Of a DNA stretch of 64,000 bases, positions 24,094-32,383 are shown in pieces; within the stretch, counting starts at the first letter, position 1, and every line of letters starts with the position of its first letter. Origin of the DNA: Hylemonella sp. (GTDB lineage: Bacteria > Pseudomonadota > Gammaproteobacteria > Burkholderiales > Burkholderiaceae_C); the NCBI RefSeq assembly GCF_027532185.1, contig NZ_JAPZSV010000003.1, forward strand, positions 806,001 through 870,000, read 5' to 3'. The notes under the pieces are model-generated. The model saw nothing but the letters and a program-made list of their open reading frames with translations, was not told where the DNA came from and searched no databases. A program made the translations under genes and the position numbers.

Positions 24094-25185
24094 CAACTCT
24101 TTATCCCAGTCACGCGCGGGCTTGACGCCGCGCTTGCGCAACTCGTTCATGTAGGTGCTCACGATGTCCTTGGCCGGGCCCTTGGAGGCATTGGCCTTGA
24201 CCCAGTCGGCCGCCAGGTTGGGCATGGTCTTGACCCAGTTGGCGCGCTCGGCAGGGCTGAGCTCGCTGATCTTCACCGGCACGGCCTGCTTGGCACCGAC
24301 CTCGGCCATGGTCTTGAGCGCGCCCTCGTAGCGCTGCATCAGCGTCTCGCCCAGCGCGCGCGAGTACTCCTTGCCCACGTCCTTGACGATCTTCTGCACC
24401 TCGGGCGGCAGCTTGGCATAGCTGTCCTTGTTCATGGCCATGCCACCGATGTAGAGCGCGCCGATGTTGACCTTGGTGACGTAGGGCGCCACCTCGTAGA
24501 TCTTGTTGGGCAGGATGCCGGTGGAGATGGATACCGTGCCGTCGGACACACCGCTCTGGATGTCGGTGTAGTAGCTGGTCAGCGAGCCGTCCACGGGCAC
24601 AGCCCCCGAGCCCTTGAGCCACAGCCCGATGGAGCCGGGGGCGGAAATCTTGCGCCCTTTGAGGTCGGCGTAGGCGTTGACCGGCGTCTTGGTGAAGAGG
24701 TGGTAGGTGTCCACGCCGGTGGCGCCGAGGAAGACCATGTTGTTGCGGTCCCACTCGCGCTTGAGCGCGGGCACGTTCTCGTTCATCTCGTTGGCCACGT
24801 CCAGGATGACGCGCACATCGTCCGTGGTGAAGGGCGTCACGGTGCCGAACTGCGAGAGCGGCATCTTGGCGGCTTCCAGGTTGTGGAAGACCCAGCCGAT
24901 GTCGGTCACGCCCTGCTCCACGCTGGTCAGCGTGGCGTTCATCTTGTAGAGCTGGCCGCCATAGGCCTCTCGCCACTCGATCTTGTAGCCCTTGCCCAGG
25001 GCCTCGACGCGCTTGTTGACCTCGGGCACGAAGAGCGTGCTCATCAGTCCCACCCAGGGCAGCACCACGGGGTGGCTCGACGCGATGGTCAGCTTGAAGG
25101 TCTGCTGGGCCTGCGCCGGCATGAGCGCCGTGGCAGCCAGGGCGGCGGCGCACAGGGCGCCCTTGATCATCTGTCGCTTCTGCAT
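24091..25185 (-). CDS. TRAP transporter solute receptor (DctP family)
   Basis: A 364-residue periplasmic binding protein with a signal peptide (GALCAAALAATALMPAQA) and DctP features: FKLTIASSHPVVLPWV, YGGQLYKMNATLTSVEQGVTDIGWV, and DLKGRKISAPGSIGLWLKGSGAVPV. The ligand is probably an aromatic acid or other carboxylate, given its place 50 bases downstream of the ring-cleavage dioxygenase. The ATG at 25185 has GGAGACAG upstream. Confidence 0.92.
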   Translation of the reverse strand: MQKRQMIKGALCAAALAATALMPAQAQQTFKLTIASSHPVVLPWVGLMSTLFVPEVNKRVEALGKGYKIEWREAYGGQLYKMNATLTSVEQGVTDIGWVFHNLEAAKMPLSQFGTVTPFTTDDVRVILDVANEMNENVPALKREWDRNNMVFLGATGVDTYHLFTKTPVNAYADLKGRKISAPGSIGLWLKGSGAVPVDGSLTSYYTDIQSGVSDGTVSISTGILPNKIYEVAPYVTKVNIGALYIGGMAMNKDSYAKLPPEVQKIVKDVGKEYSRALGETLMQRYEGALKTMAEVGAKQAVPVKISELSPAERANWVKTMPNLAADWVKANASKGPAKDIVSTYMNELRKRGVKPARDWDKEL

Positions 25186-25235
25186 GTCTGTCTCCTCGGT
25201 GGTAGTTTGGGTCGCGATCGCTCTGTGGCGATCTC

Positions 25236-26066
25236 TCACTTCTTCGGGTTGAGCACGAAATCGAACGCCAGCAGCCAGCTCCTGTCGGCCTGTTGCACCC
25301 AGTCGGCCACCAGGGACTGGCGTACGCCGAACACGGCGTCCGAGTCCAGGTAGGGGTCGCCGTCGCGGAAGACATGGGTGATCAGGGTCTCGTAGCCCTC
25401 GGCCTTGATCATGAAATGCAGGTGGGCCGGGCGCCAGGGATGGTTTTGGCTGGCGCGCAGCATCTCGCCCACCGGACCGTCGGTGGGAATGGGGTAAGCC
25501 TCGGCCACGATGGTGCGGAAGTCGAAGCTGCCATCGGCACGGGCCTGCAGCACACCGCGCGCCTGTGGATGGGCCAGCTCGGCGTACTGCACGTCGTAGT
25601 TGCCATCGGCGTCAGCCTGCCAGACCTCGATGGTCGCGTGCGGCACGGGTTTGCCATCGAGGCCGCGTACGGTGCCGCGCACCACGCAGGGCTGGCCGCT
25701 GGCGCCGTTGGCCACGTCGTCGCCGTTCTGGTACTTCGGCGCGCCCTCCACATAGAAGGGCCCGAACACCGTGGCCTCGGTGCAGCCGGCCGGCTTCTTG
25801 TTGTTCATGGCCACGGTCAGCATGGACAGGCCCAGGGTGTCGGACAGCAGGATGAACTCCTGCCGCTTGTCATCGCACATATGGCCCGTGCGCGTGAGGA
25901 AGTCGATGCCCTGGAACCACTCGGCCTCGGTGAGCTGGGTCTCGCGTGCAAACGCGTGCAGATGCTGGATCAGGCTGGTCAGGATTTCCTTGAGTCGGGG
26001 ATCGGGCGTCTTCGAGAAACGCTCGATCACGGCCTGGGTGATGGTGTCCTCGTTGAGGTTGCGCAT
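25236..26066 (-). CDS. Intradiol ring-cleavage dioxygenase, probably hydroxyquinol 1,2-dioxygenase
   Basis: A 276-residue Fe(III) dioxygenase with an N-terminal catechol-dioxygenase helical domain (residues 1-95) and the intradiol core. Likely iron ligands are visible: Tyr in FGPFYVEG, Tyr in EAYPIPTDGPVG and two histidines in RPAHLHF. It opens a dihydroxylated or trihydroxylated ring between the hydroxyls. The hydroxyquinol assignment rests on the maleylacetate reductase about 4 kb away and the presence of a FAD monooxygenase; catechol cannot be excluded. Divergent from a LysR regulator; first gene of the TRAP operon. Confidence 0.88.
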   Translation of the reverse strand: MRNLNEDTITQAVIERFSKTPDPRLKEILTSLIQHLHAFARETQLTEAEWFQGIDFLTRTGHMCDDKRQEFILLSDTLGLSMLTVAMNNKKPAGCTEATVFGPFYVEGAPKYQNGDDVANGASGQPCVVRGTVRGLDGKPVPHATIEVWQADADGNYDVQYAELAHPQARGVLQARADGSFDFRTIVAEAYPIPTDGPVGEMLRASQNHPWRPAHLHFMIKAEGYETLITHVFRDGDPYLDSDAVFGVRQSLVADWVQQADRSWLLAFDFVLNPKK

Positions 26067-26111
26067 GCGCGGGTCTCCTGCGGGTTCTCTCTATCGGCTG
26101 GACTGTAAAAG

Positions 26112-26129
26112 TCCCCGACAATTTGGGGA
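26112..26129. promoter_or_regulatory. Candidate LysR operator in the dioxygenase/LysR intergenic region
   Basis: The inverted repeat TCCCC-gacaattt-GGGGA sits between the divergent dioxygenase (start 26066) and LysR gene (start 26201). Such dyads commonly bind LysR-type regulators, though the T-N11-A core is not exact. Confidence 0.4.
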
Positions 26130-26200
26130 AGCGCGCTGCCGCAAATGACTTTTCCGCGCAGCGAAATAAACCCGGGCTACAGTGCCGGGCAGGAGACCCC

Positions 26201-27130
26201 GTGGACCGCTTCGCAGAAATCCAGCTCTTTGTTCAGGTGGCCGAGACCGGCAGCCTGAGCCGTGCGGCCGAAGCGCTGGGTCTGTCCAATGCCGCCGCCA
26301 GCCGCCACCTGCAGGCGCTGGAAGACCGCCTGGCCGCACGCCTGGTGGAGCGCAACACGCGTCGCCTTTTTCTGACCGACACCGGCCAGGAATTCTTCAG
26401 CCGCGCCAAGACTCTGCTGGCCGACCTCCAGGACGCCGAAGACGCCGTCAACGCGAGCACGCTCAACCCCACGGGCACGCTGCGCATCACGGCCTCGCTG
26501 TCCTTTTCCATGCAGCACATCGCGCCCTTGCTGCGCGAGTACACGCAGCGCTACCCCAATGTCAGCGTGCACGTGGAGGCGGCCAACCGCTACCTGGACA
26601 TCATCGACAACAACATCGACGTGGCCATCCGCACGCGCGAGTTCGAGCCGGACTCCAACATCACCGTGCGGCGACTGGGCGCCACGCGCCGCATCCTGGT
26701 CGCCGCGCCGCGCTACCTGGCCCGCCACGGTCGGCCGAAGACGCTGGAAGACCTGCTGCAGCATCAGCTGCTGATCTACACCCACGCCAACAACCCCAAC
26801 GAGCTGCGTTTCACCCGGGAGGGCGAAACCACCAGCTTGCAGGTCAAGGGCCTGCTCGAATCGAACGACGGCCAGATCCTGCGCGCGGCGGCGCTCGACG
26901 GCCTGGGCATCCTGGTGCAGCCCACCTACATCGTCTACGAGGACATGGTGGCCGGCCGGCTGGTGCCCGTGCTCGACGACTGGGACCTGCCGCGCCTGAC
27001 CATCAATCTCGCCTACCCCAGCCGCAAGCACCTGTCGGCCAAGGTCCGCACCTTCATCGACTTCATGGCCGAGCATTTCTTGCGCATGAACTACGAGCAG
27101 AAGTGGACCGGGCGTTTCGGCGTGAACTGA
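26201..27130 (+). CDS. LysR-type transcriptional regulator (catabolic cluster)
   Basis: A 309-residue regulator. The N-terminal winged helix-turn-helix is clear (FVQVAETGSLSRAAEALGLSNAAASRHLQALEDRLAARLVERNTRRLFLT), and a two-lobed effector domain follows. The GTG start at 26201 has an excellent AGGAG; the upstream ORF extension runs through the operator region. Divergent orientation makes control of the dioxygenase-TRAP operon very likely, with an aromatic or ring-cleavage intermediate as the expected inducer. Confidence 0.92.
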   Translation: MDRFAEIQLFVQVAETGSLSRAAEALGLSNAAASRHLQALEDRLAARLVERNTRRLFLTDTGQEFFSRAKTLLADLQDAEDAVNASTLNPTGTLRITASLSFSMQHIAPLLREYTQRYPNVSVHVEAANRYLDIIDNNIDVAIRTREFEPDSNITVRRLGATRRILVAAPRYLARHGRPKTLEDLLQHQLLIYTHANNPNELRFTREGETTSLQVKGLLESNDGQILRAAALDGLGILVQPTYIVYEDMVAGRLVPVLDDWDLPRLTINLAYPSRKHLSAKVRTFIDFMAEHFLRMNYEQKWTGRFGVN

Positions 27131-27133
27131 GTC

Positions 27134-27622
27134 CTACGGGGCCCCGATCGACTGGACGCCATCGGCATAGGTCGCCAACGGCCCATAGAGGGCCTGCGCG
27201 GCCGGCTCACCGATCTCGCGGACCAGCTCGCGCTCGGCCTTGCGCAAGGCCTTGCCGAAATCGGCGAGCCACAAGCGTCCCTGCGCGGTGAAACGCACCA
27301 CGCGCGCACGGGCATCGGCCGGATCGGCCACCCGCAGCACCAGGCCCAGCTGCTCGCACTGGTCAATCAGTTCGGTCATGGCGGCATTGGTCATGCGCGC
27401 ACGACGGGCCAGCTCGGTGATGCGCGTGCCCTCCAGATCCAGGTGGCGGGTCAGATTCACGTGCGACAGCCGGGTGCCCGTGTGGCCGGCCTGCTCCATC
27501 AAGGCCAGCACCCGGGTCTCGAAACGGATCAGGGCGTTGCCGAGGATGCGACCCGCGTTGTGCAGACGCCAGCCGTCGGGGGCGGTCTTGCGGACAGCCG
27601 ATGTCTTTTTCGCTACACTCAC
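27134..27622 (-). CDS. MarR family transcriptional regulator
   Basis: A 162-residue winged-helix protein with LTRHLDLEGTRITELARRARMTNAAMTELIDQCEQLGLVLRVADPADARARVVRFTAQGR, a MarR DNA-binding domain. The GTG at 27622 lies 35 bases from the divergent FAD monooxygenase start, so it probably represses that gene and is relieved by the aromatic substrate. The short region between them contains CCTA-actaaa-TAGG, a possible operator. It converges on the LysR gene with a three-base gap. Confidence 0.85.
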   Translation of the reverse strand: MSVAKKTSAVRKTAPDGWRLHNAGRILGNALIRFETRVLALMEQAGHTGTRLSHVNLTRHLDLEGTRITELARRARMTNAAMTELIDQCEQLGLVLRVADPADARARVVRFTAQGRLWLADFGKALRKAERELVREIGEPAAQALYGPLATYADGVQSIGAP

Positions 27623-27657
27623 AATACTTTGGCTACCTAACTAAATAGGGATAGGCG

Positions 27658-29355
27658 ATGACGGCACCATTATCGTCCCGAGGCGCAGACAGCGACACCA
27701 CCACCGAGGTGCTGATCGCCGGTGGCGGCCCCTTCGGCCTGATGCTCGCGCTGGAGCTCGGCAGGCGCGGCGTGCGCTGCCTGCTGGTCGAGCCCAAACC
27801 GGGCACGGCCTTCAACCCGCAGGCCAACGCCACCCAGGCGCGCACCATGGAGCACTTCCGTCGCCACGGCTTTGCCGACGCCGTGCGAGCCCAGGGCCTG
27901 CCGCCCGACCATCCGACCGACATCGCCTATTTCACGCGCTACTGCGGCTACGAGCTCGCGCGCCTGCAGCTGCCCACAGCCGCGCAGGCCAGTCAGACTG
28001 TCAAATCGATGGGCGGCTCCTGGAGCGCGGCTGAGCTGCCGCACCGGGTCTCGCAGAAGTTCGTCGAGGCCATCCTGGTGGAACAGGCCCGCCGGCTGCC
28101 GAGCGTGACGCTGATGCACGGATGGACGCTGGACAGCTTCGAAGACGGCGGCGACGGCGTCCAGGCACGCATCCGCTCGCTCGACAGCGGCGCCCTCCGC
28201 AACGTGCACGCGGCCTACCTCGTCGGCGCCGACGGCGCACGCAGCCTGGTACGCCAGCGGCTCGGCATCGCCTGGGGCGGGGCCACGGGCTTCAAGCGCG
28301 ACTTCATGGGCGGCAAGATGTTCGCGGTCTACCTGCGCGCGCCCGGCTTCTACGAAGCCTTTCCCCACGCCCGCGCCTGGATGTATGTTTCGGTCAACGC
28401 CCAACGGCGTGCCTTCATGGCCTCGGTGGACGGCCGCACCGAGTTTGCCTTCCATGCCGCGGTGCACGAAGGCGAGGATGCGGACGCCTGGACGGCCGAG
28501 GACGCGCGCCGCATCTTCGCCGAGGCCCAGGGCCGCGAGATTCCCATCGAGGTGCTGTCGGTGCTCACCTGGACCGCGGGCCATGCCCTGGTGGCCGAGC
28601 GCTTTCAGCACGGGCGCGTCTTCATCGGCGGTGATGCGGCCCATCTTTTCACGCCCACAGGCGGTCTCGGCTACAACACGGCAGTGGAAGATGCCGTCAA
28701 TCTGGGCTGGAAGCTCGCGCATGTGTTGCAGGGTCGGGCGCCGGCGCAGCTGCTCGCGAGCTACGAGACCGAACGCCGGCCGCTGGCACAGCGCAACACG
28801 GGCTATGCACGCCAGTTCGCCGACAGCGTGGGCCTGTTTGCGGCCACGCCCGAACTCGAGGCCGAGACGCCCGCCGGCGCCGCCGCACGCACGGCGGCCA
28901 GCGATTACCTGAACCGCCATGTGCGGCTGGAGTTCAACATCCCCGGCGTGACCTTCGGCGGCCGCTATGACGGCTCGCCCCTGATCGTGCCCGACGGCAG
29001 CACGCCGCCGCCCGACGCAGCCAACAGCTACACGCCCACGGCCTGTCCTGGCGGACGCCCGCCGCACGCCTGGCTGGCTGATGGACGTTCGCTCTACGAC
29101 AGCTTGCACTTCGAATGGACCCTGCTTGCACTCGGCCCTCAGGCACCTGACACGAAGCCCTTCGCGCAGGCGGCGCAGGCCCTGGGCCTGGACCTGCGTG
29201 TGGTGCGCCATGAGGCACCCGAGCTGCATGCGCTCTACGAGGCGCCGCTGGCGCTGATCCGGCCCGACCAGATCGTGGCCTGGCGCGGCCACGGCGCCGA
29301 GGAAGCGGCCTACGTACTGAAGCGCGCCAGCGGTCGGGTTCCGACTGACCCATGA
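27658..29355 (+). CDS. FAD-dependent aromatic monooxygenase (PheA/TfdB/MhpA type)
   Basis: A 565-residue class A flavoprotein hydroxylase. It has the N-terminal Rossmann GGGPFGLMLALELGRRGVRCLLVEP, a middle DG motif VGADGARSLVRQRLGI near residue 200, and the FAD-ribityl motif VFIGGDAAHLFTPTGGLGYNTAVEDAVNLGWKLA near residue 325, plus a C-terminal thioredoxin-like tail. Such enzymes ortho-hydroxylate phenols with NAD(P)H; here a step forming hydroxyquinol is the best guess. A strong terminator starts within its stop codon region. Confidence 0.88.
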   Translation: MTAPLSSRGADSDTTTEVLIAGGGPFGLMLALELGRRGVRCLLVEPKPGTAFNPQANATQARTMEHFRRHGFADAVRAQGLPPDHPTDIAYFTRYCGYELARLQLPTAAQASQTVKSMGGSWSAAELPHRVSQKFVEAILVEQARRLPSVTLMHGWTLDSFEDGGDGVQARIRSLDSGALRNVHAAYLVGADGARSLVRQRLGIAWGGATGFKRDFMGGKMFAVYLRAPGFYEAFPHARAWMYVSVNAQRRAFMASVDGRTEFAFHAAVHEGEDADAWTAEDARRIFAEAQGREIPIEVLSVLTWTAGHALVAERFQHGRVFIGGDAAHLFTPTGGLGYNTAVEDAVNLGWKLAHVLQGRAPAQLLASYETERRPLAQRNTGYARQFADSVGLFAATPELEAETPAGAAARTAASDYLNRHVRLEFNIPGVTFGGRYDGSPLIVPDGSTPPPDAANSYTPTACPGGRPPHAWLADGRSLYDSLHFEWTLLALGPQAPDTKPFAQAAQALGLDLRVVRHEAPELHALYEAPLALIRPDQIVAWRGHGAEEAAYVLKRASGRVPTDP

Positions 29356-29383
29356 GAAAAGGGCCTCGCGGCCCTTTTCTCAT
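29352..29383 (+). terminator. Terminator after the FAD monooxygenase
   Basis: A 14-bp perfect stem ATGAGAAAAGGGCC / GGCCCTTTTCTCAT with a four-base loop (TCGC). The stop codon TGA lies inside the left arm. The A and T tracts within the stem make it usable in both directions, also for ohr. Confidence 0.88.
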
Positions 29384-29400
29384 AGGCGGCTGACGCCGGC

Positions 29401-29829
29401 TCAGACCAGACGCAGATCGACAACGATGTTGCCGCGCGTGGCGTTGGAGTAAGGGCAGACCTTGTGGGCGGTGTCCACCAGATCCTGCGCCACGGCGCGA
29501 TCCATGCCCGGCAGGCTGATGGCCAGGCGCGCGGCGATACCGAAACCCTGGGGGATGGGGCCGATGTCCACTTCGGCGTCGATGGACGCGTCGGCCGGAA
29601 CGGCGATCTTCTTCATGCCGGCCACGTGCTTGAGCGCGCCCATGAAGCAGGCCGAGTAACCGGCGGCAAAGAGCTGCTCGGGGTTGGTCGCGTTGCCGGC
29701 ACCCCCCATGGCCTTGGGCGGGGACAGCTTGACGTCGAGCAGGCCGTCGTCGCTGGTGGAACGGCCGTCGCGGCCGCCCGTGGTGTGGGCTTTGGCGGTG
29801 TAGACAACTTTTTCGAGGACGGTGGGCAT
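29401..29829 (-). CDS. ohr: Organic hydroperoxide resistance protein (Ohr/OsmC)
   Basis: A 142-residue thiol peroxidase that reduces organic and fatty-acid hydroperoxides. The two catalytic cysteines are visible in YSACFMGAL near residue 61 and KVCPYSNATRGN near residue 125, with the glycine/asparagine-rich GAGNATNPEQLFAAG between. The ATG at 29829 gives MPTVLEKVVYTAKA, the usual start. Downstream of ohrR in the same direction, it is probably derepressed by peroxide. Confidence 0.95.
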   Translation of the reverse strand: MPTVLEKVVYTAKAHTTGGRDGRSTSDDGLLDVKLSPPKAMGGAGNATNPEQLFAAGYSACFMGALKHVAGMKKIAVPADASIDAEVDIGPIPQGFGIAARLAISLPGMDRAVAQDLVDTAHKVCPYSNATRGNIVVDLRLV

Positions 29830-29864
29830 GGTGAGCTCCTGGTTGGGGGTTGGAAAGGGAAAGA

Positions 29865-30317
29865 TCACGCGGCCTGGAGACGGTCGCGCAGTTGCTGGAC
29901 CTGACGCGTCAGGGCCGTGAGTTCGTTGATCGAGCACTGCATGGATTCGAGCATGCAGGCCGGGATGGCTACGGCCTTGGCCTTGAGCTTGCGGCCGGCC
30001 GCGGTGAGCTGGATCAGCACACGGCGCTCGTCGGCCGCGTCGCGCAGACGGCTGATGTAGCCCGCGCCTTCGAGGCGCTTGAGCAGGGGCGTGAGCGTGC
30101 CCGAATCGAGGTAGAGGCGCTCCCCGATCTCGGAGACGGTCAGCCCGTCGCGCTCCCAGAGCACGAGCATGGCCACGTACTGCGGATACGTCAGGCCCAG
30201 TGCATCGAGATGCGGCTTGTAGGCCTTGGACATGGCATGCGATGCCGAATACAGGGCGAAGCAGACCTGGTTGTCCAGCCGCAGGGCCTGGTCAGGGGAG
30301 ATCGATTTGCTTGGCAT
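29865..30317 (-). CDS. ohrR: Organic hydroperoxide-sensing repressor OhrR (MarR family)
   Basis: A 150-residue MarR-type repressor with the sensing cysteine C19 in [15 protein letters not shown], exactly the OhrR context, a second cysteine near the C terminus (MQCSINEL) as in two-Cys OhrR proteins, and the wing [17 protein letters not shown]. Oxidation of C19 releases DNA. A 24-base palindrome that fits an OhrR operator lies 20 bases upstream, and ohr follows after 35 bases. Confidence 0.94.
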   Translation of the reverse strand: MPSKSISPDQALRLDNQVCFALYSASHAMSKAYKPHLDALGLTYPQYVAMLVLWERDGLTVSEIGERLYLDSGTLTPLLKRLEGAGYISRLRDAADERRVLIQLTAAGRKLKAKAVAIPACMLESMQCSINELTALTRQVQQLRDRLQAA

Positions 30318-30336
30318 GGGCTGAATTATTGCGTCA

Positions 30337-30360
30337 AATTAGATTGTGCGCAATTAAATT
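30337..30360. promoter_or_regulatory. Putative OhrR operator
   Basis: The AT-rich palindrome AATTnnATTGnnCnCAATnnAATT (18 of 24 positions symmetric) lies just upstream of ohrR, in a GC-rich genome. Known OhrR boxes are AATT/CAATT-rich palindromes of this type. Confidence 0.7.
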
Positions 30361-30407
30361 GGCCATGACCCTACCCAGAGCGTGGGCACGGGTTCGAGCG
30401 GACGGCG

Positions 30408-31469
30408 TCAGGTCTGCGGCCGCACGCCCTCCCAGGCGTTCTGCAGCAGCGCGCGGATGGCCGCGCGCTCCAGCGGGCGCGGGTTGGGGTACTGGTTCTG
30501 CAGCGCGATCTCGCAGGCGCGGTCCAGGTCGGCCGCCTGCACGCCGAGCTCACGCAGGGCCACCGGTGCGCCATTGTTTTTCGCGAGGTCGTAGACCGCC
30601 TGAGCCGCCGAGGTGCCGCCCAACGCGCGCCGGATGCGCGCCATGGCCTGGGGCGCATGCGCGCTGTTGTAGGCCAGGGCGTGCGGCAGCACGATGGTGT
30701 GGGTCTCGGCATGCGGCAGGTTGAAGCTGCCGCCCAGGGTGTGGCAGAGCTTGTGGTGCAGCGCCATGCCCACATGCCCCAGCACCGTGCCGCAGAGCCA
30801 GGCGCCGTAGAGCGCGTCGCTGCGCGCATCGACATCGCTGGCGCTCTTCACGATGGCCGGAAGGGCTCGGCCGAGCGCGGCGATGCCCTCTTCGGCCATG
30901 AGGTCCATGATGGGGTTGCGGTCCACGGCGTACAGGCCCTCGGCCGCATGGGCAATGGCATTGATGCCGCTGGTCACGCTCAGGGGCACGGGCAGGCTCA
31001 GCGTGAGCTCGGGGTCGTAGATCACCGTGCGTGGCAGCACGCGCAGGTCGCGCCCGGTCTTCTTGAGACCGCCTTCGGTGAGCCCGTAGATCGGCGTCAT
31101 CTCGGAGCCGGCATAGGTGGTGGGGATGGCCAGGATGGGCAGACCCGAATCGAGCGCGATGGCCTTGCCCAGGCCGGTGGTGGAGCCGCCACCGATGGCG
31201 ACGGCACAGTCGGCGCCGAGCTGGCGTGCGATCTCACGCGCCTCACGCGCGGTCTCCAGCGGCACGTGCATGACGGCCCGGTCGTAGACACCCGCGGCGC
31301 GCGCGCCCAGCATGTCGGCCACGTTCTCGGCCGAGGCGCGCTGCTCGGGCGTGGACAGCACGAGGGCCTTCTTCGCGCCCAGCGCATCGATCTCCTGGGC
31401 CAGCTGTGACAGGGAGCCCGCGCCGAAGATGACGCGCGCGGGCTGGGCGGTGTAGACAAAGGGCAGCAC
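30408..31469 (-). CDS. Maleylacetate reductase (iron-type alcohol dehydrogenase family)
   Basis: A 353-residue enzyme that reduces maleylacetate to 3-oxoadipate with NAD(P)H, the step after hydroxyquinol or chlorocatechol cleavage. Motifs include FGAGSLSQLAQEIDALG, the nucleotide loop GGGSTTGLGKAIAL near residue 90, IPTTYAGSEMTPIYG, and HHKLCHTLGGSFNLPHAETH near residue 240, a pattern characteristic of maleylacetate reductases. The start is GTG at 31469 with GGAG upstream. Its product feeds the PcaIJF enzymes encoded a few kilobases away. Confidence 0.92.
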   Translation of the reverse strand: MLPFVYTAQPARVIFGAGSLSQLAQEIDALGAKKALVLSTPEQRASAENVADMLGARAAGVYDRAVMHVPLETAREAREIARQLGADCAVAIGGGSTTGLGKAIALDSGLPILAIPTTYAGSEMTPIYGLTEGGLKKTGRDLRVLPRTVIYDPELTLSLPVPLSVTSGINAIAHAAEGLYAVDRNPIMDLMAEEGIAALGRALPAIVKSASDVDARSDALYGAWLCGTVLGHVGMALHHKLCHTLGGSFNLPHAETHTIVLPHALAYNSAHAPQAMARIRRALGGTSAAQAVYDLAKNNGAPVALRELGVQAADLDRACEIALQNQYPNPRPLERAAIRALLQNAWEGVRPQT

Positions 31470-31491
31470 AACGCGACTCCGGTTCAGACGA

Positions 31492-32367
31492 TCAGGATGT
31501 GCCGGGCAGGCGCGCGTCCTGCTCCAGCACCTTGAGGATGGCAGCATAGTCCTCCTGCCCCAGGCCGCGCGTCAGCGCCTCGTGCATGAGGCCCAGGGTC
31601 ATGGCGGTCTGCGGCAGGGGCGCATCGACGGCGCGGCCCGCGCCGAGGATCAGGTCCAGGTCCTTGATCATCTGCTCGACGGTGAAGGTGGGCGTGAAGT
31701 CACGCTGCGCGAGCTGTACGGACTTGGCCTTGAGGATGGGCGAGGCCACGGCGCTGGCGGTGAGCACCTGCCACATGGCTTGCCAGTCCAGCCCGCCCTT
31801 GCGGCCCAGGGTCAGGGCCTCGGCCAGCATGGCGCTGGTCTGCGCGATCATGAGGTTGACGACCAGCTTCATCAGGCGCGCCTGTTCGGCATCGCCCAGG
31901 TAGAACTGGGTGGGCCCGAATCGCTCGAGCAACGGCAGCATGCGGTCATAGCCTGCGCGCGGCCCCGACGCCAGCACCGTGAGCTGGGCCGACTCGGCCA
32001 TCTTGTTGTTGCCGGAGACGGCGGTACGGACATAGACGAGGCCCCGCGCCTCCAGCACCTGGGCGACCTGGGCCGAGGCCTGGGGCGAGACAGTGCTGGT
32101 GTCCACATAGGTGGTACCGGGCCGCGCCGCACCGGCCAGCACAGCGGCCACCGTGCGCAGCGCGCCATCGTGGGGCAGCGAGGAAAAGACCACATGGGCT
32201 GCGGCCATGGCCTTGCGCTCGTCCTCGGCCACGCTCAGGCCCTGCTGGCGTGCCAGCGCGAGGCGCTCGGCGCTGGGGTCGCTGACCGTGAGTTCATGGC
32301 CGGCCGCAGCCAGATGGCCGGCCATGGGCAGGCCCATCTTGCCGACGCCGCAGAAATGGATCTTCAC
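31492..32367 (-). CDS. NAD(P)-dependent beta-hydroxyacid dehydrogenase family protein (paralogue 1)
   Basis: A 291-residue 3-hydroxyisobutyrate dehydrogenase/tartronate semialdehyde reductase-like protein. It starts with a Rossmann fingerprint (FCGVGKMGLPMAGHLAAAGHELTVSDP), has the substrate loop VRTAVSGNNKMAESAQLTVLASG, and the catalytic lysine in ARLMKLVVNLMIAQ. The canonical DAPVSGG of the substrate loop is altered to RTAVSGNNKM. Start GTG at 32367. It lies between maleylacetate reductase and a Bug receptor; the substrate is unknown. Confidence 0.85.
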   Translation of the reverse strand: MKIHFCGVGKMGLPMAGHLAAAGHELTVSDPSAERLALARQQGLSVAEDERKAMAAAHVVFSSLPHDGALRTVAAVLAGAARPGTTYVDTSTVSPQASAQVAQVLEARGLVYVRTAVSGNNKMAESAQLTVLASGPRAGYDRMLPLLERFGPTQFYLGDAEQARLMKLVVNLMIAQTSAMLAEALTLGRKGGLDWQAMWQVLTASAVASPILKAKSVQLAQRDFTPTFTVEQMIKDLDLILGAGRAVDAPLPQTAMTLGLMHEALTRGLGQEDYAAILKVLEQDARLPGTS

Positions 32368-32383
32368 GCTGTCACCTGTGCCT

